64,000 nt of DNA from Xylona heveae TC161 (lineage: Eukaryota > Ascomycota > Xylonomycetes > Xylonales > Xylonaceae). The notes beneath the pieces are model-generated. The model was not told the DNA's origin. It made no database searches and saw only the letters and a list, made by a program, of their open reading frames with translations. Position 1 is the stretch's first letter. Each line of letters opens with the position of its first letter. The translations under genes and the position numbers were made by a program. Location of the stretch: the NCBI RefSeq assembly GCF_001619985.1, contig NW_017264194.1:1-64000 (forward strand), written 5' to 3'. Of the stretch, positions 29,227 to 41,000 are shown one piece after another.

Positions 29227-31131
29227 TTAATGCATAGCTAGTGGTTCGTCATCTTCATGAGATATTCCGAGCGACTTGCCCTTGATGGCAAAAATGGAGG
29301 CTAAGAGGCCGATGCCCGCAAGGCCAACGCAACACCATAAACCGGTACTATATTGCTTTATCAATCCGTGGCCCTTGTCGACATCAACCGCTTGAACAAT
29401 TGCGGCAGCCAAGGCCAGAGCGACTCCAGAGCCGATTTGGTACGCAGTGTTGACCTATGTACCGCGAAAATCAATGATTAGTCAACCCTTCGAAATTTTT
29501 AAATAAATGTATGCAAAAAAAAAAAAAAAAAAAAAAAAAAAAGAAAAAAAAAAGAAATGCTTACCATTCCGCCACACAGGCTCTTCACATTCAAAGGCAC
29601 ACTGGCAAGCATAATACTCGTGACTGTGCAATATCCAATCGAAACGCCTATTACACTTATTACTGAGGACGGAAAGGTGTGTTTCCAGCTATATTGAAAT
29701 CAGTAAGCTGTAGTCTATGGTAAGGTGAAGTGTAAGTATGATGTACGCACAAGTTGATGTCTCCTTCAGAGATGAGGCACCCTGGTATAGGCGCAATAAC
29801 GCAGAGTAGCATTCCAACAATCATCAGCGTTTTCGCCTTGACCTTTTCAAGAACTTTACTCATAGACATGGACGTGATGAAACCAGCAGCGCCCATGGGC
29901 AAGAATCGAACAGCCGTATCTCCGGCTGAGAGCTCATTAACCTCCTGGGAGATTAAAACCAGGTAGTAAATGATTGCTTGGTAGCTGCCGTACATGACTA
30001 ATAAACCGGTTAGCTGAGGTCTATCACATATAGTGTCGCTACCATACCAAAGCCAGAGACCCATAATCCCGCAAAATTTGGAATCTTCCAGAGAGATAGG
30101 GGCATAATTGGATTTCTGACTTTCTTCTCAATCAGAGTAAAGACTACAATCAAAACGACTGATCCAATTAGCAGAACAATAATAAATGCCTTGTTCCATC
30201 CGTATACGCCGCCGCTTGACAGGACAAACGAAAGAAGAATCAGTCCAGTTGTAGAGACGGCCGCTCCAAGAATATCAAGGCGTGGCTTCTCGACCCCTTC
30301 GAGGCGGTCCCGCGGAAGGATGAAGAATCCTGCAATAGCCAAGCCGCCGGTGATAACAACAGAGAGACGGAACAGGTATCTCCATCCGAGTGACGACGTC
30401 AAGAACCCTCCAAAGATGAGACCAGTGCAGAATCCAATGGCACCAGCTGCTCCATAGATTGAAAGTGCCCGTGTTCTCTCGTGCGTGACGAAGTAGGAGC
30501 TGATTATACCAATGGCAGACGGAACGGTCATGGCCGCTCCAATACCTTGAAGTGCTCTGAATATCGTGAGCTGAATATACGATGTCCCCAAGCTCGTGGC
30601 GATGGACCACACCGTAATCCAGAATAAGCCAGCACATAGCATATGCTTTCGACCATATCTGAAATGAGGTTAATTCCAAATATCATTCAGCCAAGAGAGG
30701 CAAAGAAGATTCTCGTATGATGTCACACACCTGTCGGAAAGAACTCCGGCTAAAAGCAAGAAGCCACCAAACGTTAGAGTATATGCCGAAATCATCCACT
30801 GTAGGTCCCCAGATTGCACATCCATTTCCTTTTGTATGGCCGGCAGAGAAATATTAACACCAGTCATGTAGACGTTGTCTAGCAGTTGTGAGCCACCTGT
30901 GATGATGAGAATTAGAATCCCTCTCCAGGATTTGATTGTTCCTATTTCGGGATATCTTGTAGAAGGTTGAATATCCCCCTCCGGAAATGGATTCTCTGAA
31001 TCAGCATTTGGCGATGGCGGCCGTGTAGACGGATTGCTGCTAAACTCGACTGCCGCTGCCTGTGTTGCAGATGAAGGTCCAGTCCTGGCGGCTTCTGGTC
31101 TTTGAACATCTCTAAGCTCATAGGTCGACAC
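29227..31131 (-). CDS. DHA2-type MFS multidrug/toxin transporter
   Basis: Five exons, 31131-30731, 30658-30048, 29997-29751, 29688-29565 and 29454-29227, give 536 residues. A hydrophilic Ser/Pro-rich N-terminus of about 65 residues precedes the helices. Family marks are LDNVYMTGVNISLPAI in TM1, TLTFGGFLLLAGVLSDRYGRKH (loop 2-3, restored by splicing), FRALQGIGAAMTVPSAIGII (motif C region), GWRYLF and GSGVALALAAAI near the end. This is the H+ antiporter class with roughly 12-14 helices that exports drugs or metabolites; the substrate is unknown. Intron 4 contains a long A-rich tract (T-rich on the coding strand). The upstream region is 1.2 kb. No partner biosynthetic genes are seen. Confidence 0.9.
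29516..29554. repeat. Poly(A)-rich tract inside an intron
   Basis: About 39 nearly pure A residues on the plus strand, read as T on the coding strand. The tract begins roughly 10 nt downstream of the 5' splice site of intron 4 of the DHA2-type carrier. Its length is likely variable and error-prone in assembly. Confidence 0.9.
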
Positions 31132-32337
31132 ATGATGATTTTTGCCGTCTTCGCGATGGCCACTTGAAAGAAATTAGCCGCTGGCATCTCGGGGAAAGAT
31201 TCAGATGGTCCAAGTCTAACCTGATCGCTGAAGCATTTCGCGTTAGATTTTGCATGTCATCCAAGTCGCTACCAGCTTGAAATGACGTGCGTCTCCTTTG
31301 GCCAGAATATCCATCGCTGGCAGCTTCTGGCGGTCGCAAATGTGCGACCGCAGGTATGTGATGAGAGCCCATGACTGGAAGTTATCTTCGCAACCACAGA
31401 TTATTTACAGGATTGATCTGAAGCTCCCGAGAGTTGACTTCCAAAGCTACTACAAGACTTTTTGGATTTGCGTCATACATGCAATCGGTGGCTCACCGCA
31501 AGCCCAGATCCGCAATTGTCTTGGCAGGCAATACACGTGAGCTAGATGTAATGATCGATTTCTGCAGGTGCAACGAAAAGGGAAATATTAATTTATAATT
31601 GAGAAATCTAAGCGGTGAAAAAGATCGATCATTGCGACGGCGTTAAATTTCTCCACGACGTTCAGCCGGGGTCTTGAAGATTCGGGCGTATCAAAGTTAT
31701 CGCAACTCCCACGTCTGTGGGGTCGGTGCAACAATCCCCCGGCGCCGGCTTTTAACCGATCCCCTAGGATCGAATGGACAATTTATGCACAATCTAAATA
31801 ACTATATGCCGACTTTGAAGACTCCTACTCTCTATCCAACAAACCAAGCTTCGCAAGATCAGGATCTTTTACTGTTAGATATTTCGATCCTCGAGCACAA
31901 ATCACACTATAGGCATGACTTTATCCGGCACACCCAGCTTTGATCATTCTTCTTTTCTGAGTACACTTTACATTCCTACTTTGACCTCTACGATCATTTT
32001 GGAGGCCACTATATATCGAATAGAAATACAACACCCAGTCCAGCACGCCCGCAAATGACCCATGACTCAAACGCACGACAGCATGACATTGAGATGGGCA
32101 CACGTAAAACAAAATGACAGAAAAATGTTGCGAGAGAAGTGAAAAAGAAAAACTATCCGGAGATGACGCACGGCTAGACGCTCCGAAAAGTGCATGCACA
32201 TGATAGAGGATGTAAAATGATGCCGAGAGTATAGGTACAGGAGTTTGACGCGATTCTGTGGAAAGAGAGAAAAGCAGTGGAATAAGAAAGTGTGATAAGG
32301 AAGTGAATGAAAAAGATATTCATGTTCATGGTGTCTC
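31132..32337. other. Intergenic, 1.2 kb
   Basis: Promoter side of the DHA2-type carrier and 3' flank of YME1. Short ORFs here look random. No RNA gene or repeat is recognised. Confidence 0.5.
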
Positions 32338-35059
32338 TTAAAGGGTTGCACCTCCATCATCTCCTCGCCCCGGTGGAGGAGGAGCGCCTTCGCCGCCAGC
32401 GCCTTTCAGACCCGGTGGCATAAGGGATTCCGGTAGTTTCAAAGGGACATTTGGCAGGCTTGTGACCCTGTCCGGTAGTTTCTCTCCACGAAGAACTTTC
32501 TCCATTTCTTCTTTGTTGAGAGACTCGTACTCGACAAGGGCATTGGCTAATATGTCCAGCTCTTTTCTCTTGCTCGTCAAGAGGCGCGTTGCTCGATCTC
32601 TGCCTTCCTCGACCAGTCGTCGAACCTCTCGCTCAATCGTTTGCTTGGTCTCGGACGACAGCCGAGCATAGTCGGTATTGAGATCAACATTTCCGATGAG
32701 GTCAGACATGCCCATCTGAGTCACCATGGCATAAGCGATTTGCGTAGCCTTTTGAATGTCCTAATATCTGTCAGTTTCGTATTGCAATACACCTTAAGTT
32801 GGGATTGAACCTACCGATGCCGCTCCGCTTGTTACATTCTCCGGCCCGTAGACGAGTTCTTCGGCAACTTTTCCGCCCATGCAAATGTCAATGTGAGCGA
32901 GATACTCCCGCTTGACCATGGAAACTTTGTCGAGCTCGGGGAGCTGGAAGGTGATACCTAGCGCCTGACCACGAGGCATGATGGTAGCTTTATAAAGAGG
33001 GTCCGCGCCTGCAGTGAACATTGCAACCAATGCATGACCACCTTCATGGTATGCGGTCATGACCTTGTCCTTTTGTTGAATAACAGCGCTCCTCCTTTCG
33101 GCACCCATCAAAATCTTGTCCTTGGCCCATTCAAAATCCATCATGCCAACTTTCTTTGCCTTGTTGCGACTGGCATGAACTGCGGCTTGGTTGACGACAT
33201 TCTCCAGTTCAGCGCCCGAGAAGCCAGGGGTTCCTCGAGCAATGACAGCGGCATCGACATCCGTTCCGATTTGAATATTCTTCATATGATGCTTCAGAAT
33301 CTCAACGCGGCCACGAACATCCGGGAGCGGTACCACCACATTGCGATCAAATCGACCAGGGCGAGTAAGGGCCTTGTCGAGCAGCTGAGGAAAGTTGGTG
33401 GCAGCTAGGAAGATGACTCCAGAATTTTGCTCGAAGCCATCCAGGTCCGTGAGAAGTTGGTTCAAGGTCTGCTTGACATAGGCCGCGTCTCTTTCATTTC
33501 GCTTTCCACCAATCGCGTCAAGTTCGTCAATGAATACAATGGCTGGGGCTTTTGCGCGGGCGGCATTGAAAAGTTCTCGCACACGCTTTGCACCAACTCC
33601 AACGTAGACTTCATCGAACTCGGAACCAGACATGAAAAAGAAGGGGACACCAGCTTCTCCAGCTACCGCGCGAGCAAGGAGTGTTTTGCCTGTCCCTGGA
33701 GGGCCAACCAAAAGCACACCCTTGGGAAGCTTTCCACCGAGGCTAGAGAATTTTTCCGGCGCCTTCAAAAATTCGACAAGCTCCTGAAGCTCCTCCTTGG
33801 CCTCATCGCATCCGTGAACATCGCTGAAGCGAACGTTTTGATGCTCCGGTCGAGCCTCGTTTGTCTGGCTTCCTCCCACTTTCTTTAAGATTCCAGTGGT
33901 CTCGATAACGACGGTAGCAAGGACGAGGGAGAAGTATGCAACGAGAGCAAAATAGAGAAGAAATTTTGCCCATTTGAAGATTGTGCCTCCAATCGATTCC
34001 TCTACGACGACATATAATGGAGATTCCTTGGCACCGGTACCTTGGGCGCCTCTGTTTCGCGCAAGTGCAATGTTGCCGCCCCTGGACTGCGCAGCGACTG
34101 CATGACCAATGGCCTGGAGTTGATCAGTGCTGAGTGCCCCAGACGATCCATCTGCTCCTTTGTTGGAAATGATCGCCGCAGCTTTTTCTGACTGACCAAC
34201 TTTCTCGAGAGCCCGGAGATATGTCGTTTCACAGGCAGGGTTGGTAGCATACCGGCCGGTCTGATACCTCTCTACAATGATGTCCGCCATGTTGGCACGT
34301 AATAGTGCCGTATAGAAGGCGTTCTGGGCAGTGGCGCTCTGGGGGTTGTTGTTTGCCGTTTGTTCCATGTGTGCGAGTAGGTTCCTGGAAGAGCTGCCAG
34401 CGGAGAATGATCGTTGATGTGGTATGCTCCAAGGAAAAGGTCTCATCATTGGTTTATTGAGACCAAAAGCGGAGATTGAGGAGTATGGACGAACGTTTCG
34501 AATGTTGTTTGTTAATCGCCAGGCCAGCGGGTTGGCTTTTTGGAGGGTGGATTGGTTGACTGTGGCGGTATGAGGTCAGCTGCAAGACAGACAAAGAGAC
34601 GCTAATTCCCTTTTAACTCACATGCAAACCTATTTCCAACATCATGTTTTCCCCCAAAAATGGCTGGCGATGACTGAGCCCGCAAAGCGGCTAAGGGAGC
34701 ATTGTTCAAACACTCCGGAAGGACAGGCTTTGTCGCTCTCAGAGCCTGTGCGCTTGAACTCAATTGCTTGGGCGAAGTTGCAGCTGACGTCGCACTTCCA
34801 GTCTGAAATCCATCTGACGACGGTGATCGAGTCCCGTTCATGTGCCGTCGATTCGCGGCGGTGGATGGGACTGGGGTATGCCGACTGCCAGCCTGCCAAG
34901 GTGTCAAGAGTGCAGAATGCATTAATGGCCATAGCTCCGTAGTAGCAGAAGCCACATTCTGATATGATAGTTAGGTCAAAAATCCATATAGTGCAGTCAA
35001 AAGAGGTGCGTCAGGAACAAAAAGCTAACCTGGAAACCTATGGGTGCTTGGAACGCCAT
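32338..35059 (-). CDS. YME1: Mitochondrial i-AAA protease YME1
   Basis: Four exons, 35059-35030, 34958-34622, 34559-32815 and 32760-32338, give 844 residues. The tiny first exon encodes [11 protein letters not shown] basic, Ser-rich presequence runs to about residue 130 ([19 protein letters not shown]). A helical N-domain and one membrane segment ([19 protein letters not shown]) follow. The AAA+ module has Walker A GPPGTGKT, pore motif [12 protein letters not shown], Walker [13 protein letters not shown] and second region of homology RPGRFDR. The M41 protease site is [12 protein letters not shown]. The C-terminus is Pro/Gly-rich. The enzyme sits in the mitochondrial inner membrane facing the intermembrane space and degrades unassembled or misfolded inner-membrane proteins. 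The length is close to that of other filamentous fungi and all key residues are present. Confidence 0.95.
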
Positions 35060-36132
35060 GTTGGGAGCACGAGCGGGCGCTGAGGCCGCGCCACAAGAGA
35101 ATGTGTTAGAGGGGTGGCCACTCTTTGGAATAAATCAAGTCATGAAGAACAACTTTGGAATATGGAAACGCAATCAAGCGTCGGACTTCCGGCGGAGAGG
35201 ACAGTGAATGGTTAGACGGTTGGGCCGGATTGGTGTTTCGTTGATAATGATGATGAGGCAACTCCGAGGTTTCGAACCTCAAAAGCCGCGAAGGCGGTTC
35301 CGCCCGCCGATCCGCCGAGTTCGGAAGCCAGAACATACCACTGACGCAACAGGCAGGTCACGTGGACAAAAACTGATGACTAATTTCGATGGCCTCAAAA
35401 AAAGCCATACGAACATGTTCATCGGGGGACTCCATTTCCCAAAAATACGACAAATGCCTCAGAGTAATGAGCATTGATTTCTTTCTAATATAGCAGCTAA
35501 ATGTGACAGGTACTGCGCTATGCACTAACGTGAAACACACATAATTGCACGCAAGCATGAACATGCGCCCGAAGTTGAAGTCGCCCAAAAGTGAAGAGTC
35601 GCTAGCAGAAAACCGCCTTTTGGAGTCTGCAAAAAAACCCATGTAATGTCAGTCACCTGCGCCCAGATGTAGCAGTTCGTACAGAAGAGGAAAATATAAG
35701 GCGACTGGCATGACATGAAAGATTCGACGTTTTCCGCTCGTTTTTTTTCTTTGGCCGCCAGAACAAAAAAGAATAGACCGTACCCAAAATGATATAGCTA
35801 TAGCAATAAAACGCGAGTACAGCAGTCAGATAGCCACCCAACATGACATCATAAATTCGTATCAACAGCAAAGCAAAATGAGGGACATGCAATACTGCCA
35901 CTCAATTTTTACTCGCCAAAAAAACGGCCATCAAGTCGTTAGGTGAGAATCGAAGCGAGATGCGTGGCGGTGGAGGCGCAAAAAGAAAAAGGACAAGAAA
36001 TCATTAAAGTGTATGCATGCAGAGTGCCAAGAAGAATCGTCAAATGTCAAGGCAGAAGAGCTGAGCCGGATTGGCCGGAAAATTGGTTCCAAAAGGCCAT
36101 TCGTTTTCCGATGGACAATATGCGGAGAAAGC
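35060..36132. other. Intergenic, 1.07 kb
   Basis: Promoter of YME1 (35060-35400) and a long 3' region, probably 3' UTR, of the C2H2 factor. GAGGTTTCGAACCTC (35263-35277) forms a short hairpin but no tRNA can be folded around it. No ORF of interest. Confidence 0.5.
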
Positions 36133-37676
36133 CTAGAAAATCGAAGCTCGCTTGCTTGGCAGCGGGATCGAGTCGTCCTCCTCTTCTTTGATCCACCATT
36201 CTGAATTGTTTCGAGTGCTGAGGATTGAGCGTGGTTGCGCTGTGGGAGGCAAGCCAGGAGCAACTGCCATGGGCGGGTGATAAGGCATGGTGTCATACCA
36301 CATTTGCGGTTGCTGGTGCTGCTGGACGCCATAGTCTTGGGGTGGGGGAATGCTCATTTGCGGCCCAGTTTGTTGGGGGCGCGATTGAATCAAATTCGAG
36401 GGCGCCTGAATTCCATGATAGTGGGGTGGCATATTTGCATCTTGCACATAATAATTGACTTCGGGCATATTATTCTGAACATGAACGTAGTACATGCCGT
36501 GGGGATGCACTTGTTCACTGGTCGCAGACGATCCCGAAGACAGAGCACCGGGGCTGCTTTGCACCATATGGGCGCCGTTGGCCGGGCTCTGAGAGAGATC
36601 CGGCCCATGCTCTGATGACGCTCGTAGGACCTGGGCGGCAGCAAGGAGATGATGCGGCGTCGCATGCATTGGCACTTCCAACTCTGAGCCAGCAGCCGCA
36701 TACTGATGCTGGGGAGGATGCTGAAATTCTCGACCGACTGAGCCTTGCTGCTCATAGAGAGGTGACTGGGGAATTTGGGAATAGCCCGGCGGGATAAGGC
36801 GGGTGTTGTCTTGCGCTGGTGCCAAATGTGCGGGAAGGCTGAAAGCTCCAGAGCCCATTCCTGCCGGGAGATGCGTCGACTGAGAGACAAAGTTTGCCGA
36901 ATTAGATCGTCCAAAAGAAGGCCGCGTTTGAGCATGACGCATAGTTCTACTTTCAAGCGTCGAGGGTTCGGGAGATGATTGGGGCGTCGGTAGCGATTCA
37001 GTTGATTCGGAAACCTCGCCGTCCGACATTTCGGTCGACGCAGCCGCTTCGTGAGTACGGGCGTGTTTGGTCAGGGTTGTCTTTCGACAGAAGCTTTTGA
37101 GGGGCTATTAGAAAGGCAAAGCCAACATGGGGCGGTGTCAACGTACCTCTTGTCGCAGTCCGCATAGGGGCAGCGGTAGGGCCTTTTGCCAGTATGGATA
37201 CGGCGATGCCTCGCAAGGCTCGACGACTAGGTATGAAAGTTCGAGTCAGGGCACGGATAAATGAAAAAGAACGGCGTTCATGTTATGTGGGTTCCTACAT
37301 CGGAGAAAGCTTTGCCGCAGTCGGGATACAGGCACTGATGAGGCTTCTCGCCGGTATGCGTCCTGATATGGACGGTTAACGCACTTCTTTGGATGAAGCT
37401 CTTTCGACATTGGTCAATGTGGCAGGTAAAGGGCCTCTCGTTGGTGTGAATGCGATGATGCCTCTGCAGGTCAGACTTTCGATTGAATTGCTAATAAAAA
37501 GCAAATTACCACTCGTCAGTGCCTCTGAGATTCTTGCTAGAAAAAAAGATTCGGCTTATCTTCCAAGTTTTTTTTTCTGGTAAACTAACCTTGCCGCATC
37601 CCGGTTCTGGGCAATTGAATCGTGGTGCCGGTCTGGACGATACGGTGCGGTCTTCAATAATCTCCATAATGTCCAT
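36133..37676 (-). CDS. Four-finger C2H2 transcription factor
   Basis: Four exons, 37676-37590, 37490-37299, 37226-37147 and 37093-36133, give 439 residues starting [18 protein letters not shown]. Four consecutive C2H2 fingers occupy about residues 23-140: [50 protein letters not shown] and [21 protein letters not shown]-type linkers join them, and introns cut fingers 1, 3 and 4. The remaining ~300 residues are Pro/Gln/His/Ser-rich and disordered, an activation-type composition, with an acidic KEEEDDSIP near the end. The frame stays open upstream of the ATG to an AG at about 37734, so an extra 5' exon is possible. It is a sequence-specific nuclear regulator by domain; targets are unknown. Introns lie inside finger codons, as is usual in conserved fungal C2H2 genes. 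Confidence 0.88.
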
Positions 37677-39410
37677 GACGGCAAATTCGACACGATCTTG
37701 AGCAAAGCAGCGGGTTGGTGTAAATGTGCGGGGCCTATTAGAGGGAAAGGCGATCAGGGGATGGTGATGGGCGTGCTTTCAATCTCAGGGGGCTATGCAG
37801 TAGCGCGTTTTTAATGATAGATCTCAAAGGATGATATCCTGTAACGAATTGGAAGGGGCGAAGATGTAATGCACAACAACTCCTTGGCATGAATGCTTGG
37901 CTGCAAAGCAATGCAGAACAACGAGATGCAGAACACGACTTTCGCAAGACACAGTATGGCCACCAGAGGAAAACACCACCGGTTGAAGAGCAAGGAAAAG
38001 GAAAGCGGTCGGCGACAGAAGGCGAAGCAGAGATTCGCCAAGAGCGAGCGCTTTAGGCAAAAATAAGAATCGTATATGGGAGCGAATTCGAATTCGAATT
38101 GGTTCCTCCCGATCCGGTAAATCGGGACGGGGATATCTTGTAAATAGAGGCACGCAAAGTTGTACACGCCGGTTCTCGTCCAAAAATGCGAGGCTTGCGA
38201 CAGCCAGGCACGAGGGTGGCCGTATGTTTATCCACAGCACCGGCACGCAAGAAAACTGATAAGAGACGAGGGAAAAGACGTCTTCCTTCTGGGCAGAGGG
38301 CTACCGGTTTGCCTCAAAATAACGTTACCAGTGAACGATCAACTTGCCACCACCGATGGGGCAAAAACAAAGGAAAGTAAAAGAGGTGTAAAGGAGGAGA
38401 GATGGAGAAGATGGAGGTTGAAAGAGGAGAAAGGTGAGGGACAAGGAAAGGCGGGCGGGTAGGACAGCGAAGCCCCCCGGTAAAAGTATAAATTCACAGG
38501 GACAGTGGGACAAGGATGGTTTTAAAAAGGCGATGCTGAAAGGGTCGGATCAGAAAGTACCAAGGTAGAGTACGAAGTACTGTAGTAAGTAAGAAAACGA
38601 AGAGAGAGAAAGAAAAGAGTGGAGAGCGAGCGAGGGAGAGCAGGGAAATGGGGGATGCAGGATCGCCAGGCTATGTAGAAGCGGCGCGATCGACGGCCGG
38701 GGGAAGTGGTGGTAGTGGTGGAGATGGTGTTTGATTTGTTACAGGGAGGGGCCAAAAAAAAACCAACGGCGGCTGGGGGGGGAGGGAGGAGGGGTGGTGG
38801 TGAAATAGAGGGATTCTGCAGAACCTCCGAACGGGCAAAGAACGTGGAGAGAGCAGATGCTCTCGGTCAAACACATCAGCAGCCCCTTGACTCGCGACGA
38901 GCTGATCGGTGGCTTGATTTTAGCCCAATCATCCGAAATCCCTTACTACACACAACACGACCAATCGAAAAAAAGGAACCCGAAAGGCTGAAGCGAAGCT
39001 TCGAGCCAGGAGATGCTAGATGCAAGCTGTGTGTGTCAACAGTCAAGGTGAGGCGACATGGAGAGAGAATCAACAAGAGAGAACACTTTGGAAAACTTGT
39101 GCGAATCATGAGAGCGACCAGTATTGTCGTCAAGAAAGAGTCATTGTAGTGTGTTAACTATTACTTGACCGTAAGGAAACAGAACACCATAGAAATGGGT
39201 GGGTGGACTACTAGACGACAGGTAACAGCTTCTTCTACAGCGATACTCCAACAAAGTTCAGCGTAGTTGAGTGTGTGGTGTGGTGTGTGCATGTGTGCGC
39301 GCCTGCATGAGAGAAGTGTGTACCTCTGTAGGCGTCCAATAATGGCGTGCCCTCTTCGTAGCTTGAGCTCTGGAGAGCAGCGAGCGAGTAAATTCTTTCC
39401 TCTCGTCCTC

Positions 39411-39443
39411 TCTCACTCACTCTCTCTCTCTCTCTTTTTCTCT
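39411..39443. repeat. CT-rich microsatellite
   Basis: A run of CTCACTCACTCTCTCTCT type followed by T5 and CTC, inside the gene-free region. Confidence 0.9.
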
Positions 39444-40965
39444 TGTTGAGAGACGAAGCTGGGGCAGCAAGGTCGTGCAGCTTCTCATACGGCAGTTTCC
39501 AGTGAGGCGCACAGGGTCTGGGGGGGTGGGTGGGGGTGGTGGAGGTGGAGGTGGTTTTGCAGCTTTTGAAATGGAAAAGAAAAAAAAAGGATGGCATCTC
39601 CCAGGTAGGTGGGGTCTGTAACGCCACGTCGAATTACTTTCCACCTACCTATACCTAGCAAGAGCTCAACCGGTAGCGGTACGCTGCCGCTCGCCGGATG
39701 GCGGGCGGTGGGGAAAAGGCACAGGGCAAAGGCCAAAGGGAAAGGTGAGACGAGAGCAGCAGCAGCAGCAGCAGCAGGAAGAAGCAGCAGGAAAGGAGCC
39801 GCAGCGATCATGAACCCACTGGGGTCGTCCAAGGTGCTGGCACGCTACCGTCGCTCTTCCCCAGCGACACAAACAAGTCATGGTACTTCAGACGCGGTTC
39901 GACCCGCCGTCGCCGTACTACCGTGCCGTACAATACAGCATTTGGCACCCAAAAGCGAACCCAAGCGGGCGATGTGATGCAGCTGCAGGCGAAGAGGAAA
40001 TGAAAAAACGCAGGGTTGAGGGGCCTTGGCCAGGGTGTGTCACTTTAGCACGTCAATTTAGAGTCTGGTCAGGTCTAAGTTAGTTGATCCGTGTCGTGTA
40101 GCCCTGGGGGTCCCAAAGCCAGAGAGAGACCCGACCTTCCCTCCATTGGCTGCGTCCTTGCGAGCTTACCAACACACCGGGGCGAGGCGGTCAGCGAAAG
40201 CCCTTTTTCCCATACGTACCGGAGTAGGTAACTTAGTAATAACAAGACGGTCATGATTCCTCTACTAGTAATTATTGTAATAATACTCGATGGTATGAAA
40301 ATAATAAAACTAGCCAACTACTAGGTCGGTAGCGATAATAATATAAGGAAACGTCAACGCGGGAAGTTAAAACACCCAATTCAGCCAACTCCCCCATTTC
40401 CCTGCCAAACACTAAACCGAAACACGACCCCGTCCCATCTTTTTCAGCCATAATAACAATATCTCGGAGGTCGAGCGATTAAAAAGAGGGCACCATCGAA
40501 CCAATGTTGGAATGGGGCATTCAGAAACCCGGAGGCGCCCTAGCTAACCGTATGCAGCGCCTTTGACGAGACGAGAGAGCGACGTTAGTCGACTTTGATC
40601 GTAATATCACAAATTTTAATTCATTGCTTGGTCGGCCATCTATCTCCTCGCGAAAGGAATGGGTGTGTTTTGCTCAAGGCCTTTTCTGCGTCCGCCACAC
40701 GTCCCAGATGGCGTTCGTTTTTTCGCACTTTTGTGAGCCAAGGGATATCAGCTAGACTCTGTATCGAAATACGAAGCTATGCATGAGCACCAGGTAATAA
40801 CCAAACGCTCCCATAACGAGACCTCTGCACGAAGGGAAAGGATTGAACTGGTCATGTACCGTACAGCCCTCTCATACGGCCAGATTCACCTTTCAACGAT
40901 ATTTGCCTTGTCCGATCCATTTCTGTGCATAATTTAAGATGACATTTATCCTCACGATAAAAATG

Positions 40966-41000
40966 AAAAATAAAAATAAAAATAAAAATAACAAAAATAT
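40966..41000. repeat. AAAAAT simple repeat
   Basis: Four to five AAAAAT-type units (AAAAATGAAAAATAAAAATA...) with no associated ORF. Confidence 0.85.

Noticed and set aside
2221-31131. Secondary-metabolite biosynthetic cluster
   Set aside because: There are carriers and regulators, but no polyketide synthase, peptide synthetase, terpene cyclase or prenyltransferase in the window.
35255-35325. Possible tRNA T-arm around GAGGTTTCGAACCTC
   Set aside because: The loop is too short for a T-arm and no clover-leaf forms around it.
39870-39925. GGTTCGACCC B-box-like motif
   Set aside because: No A box at the right distance and no acceptor stem.
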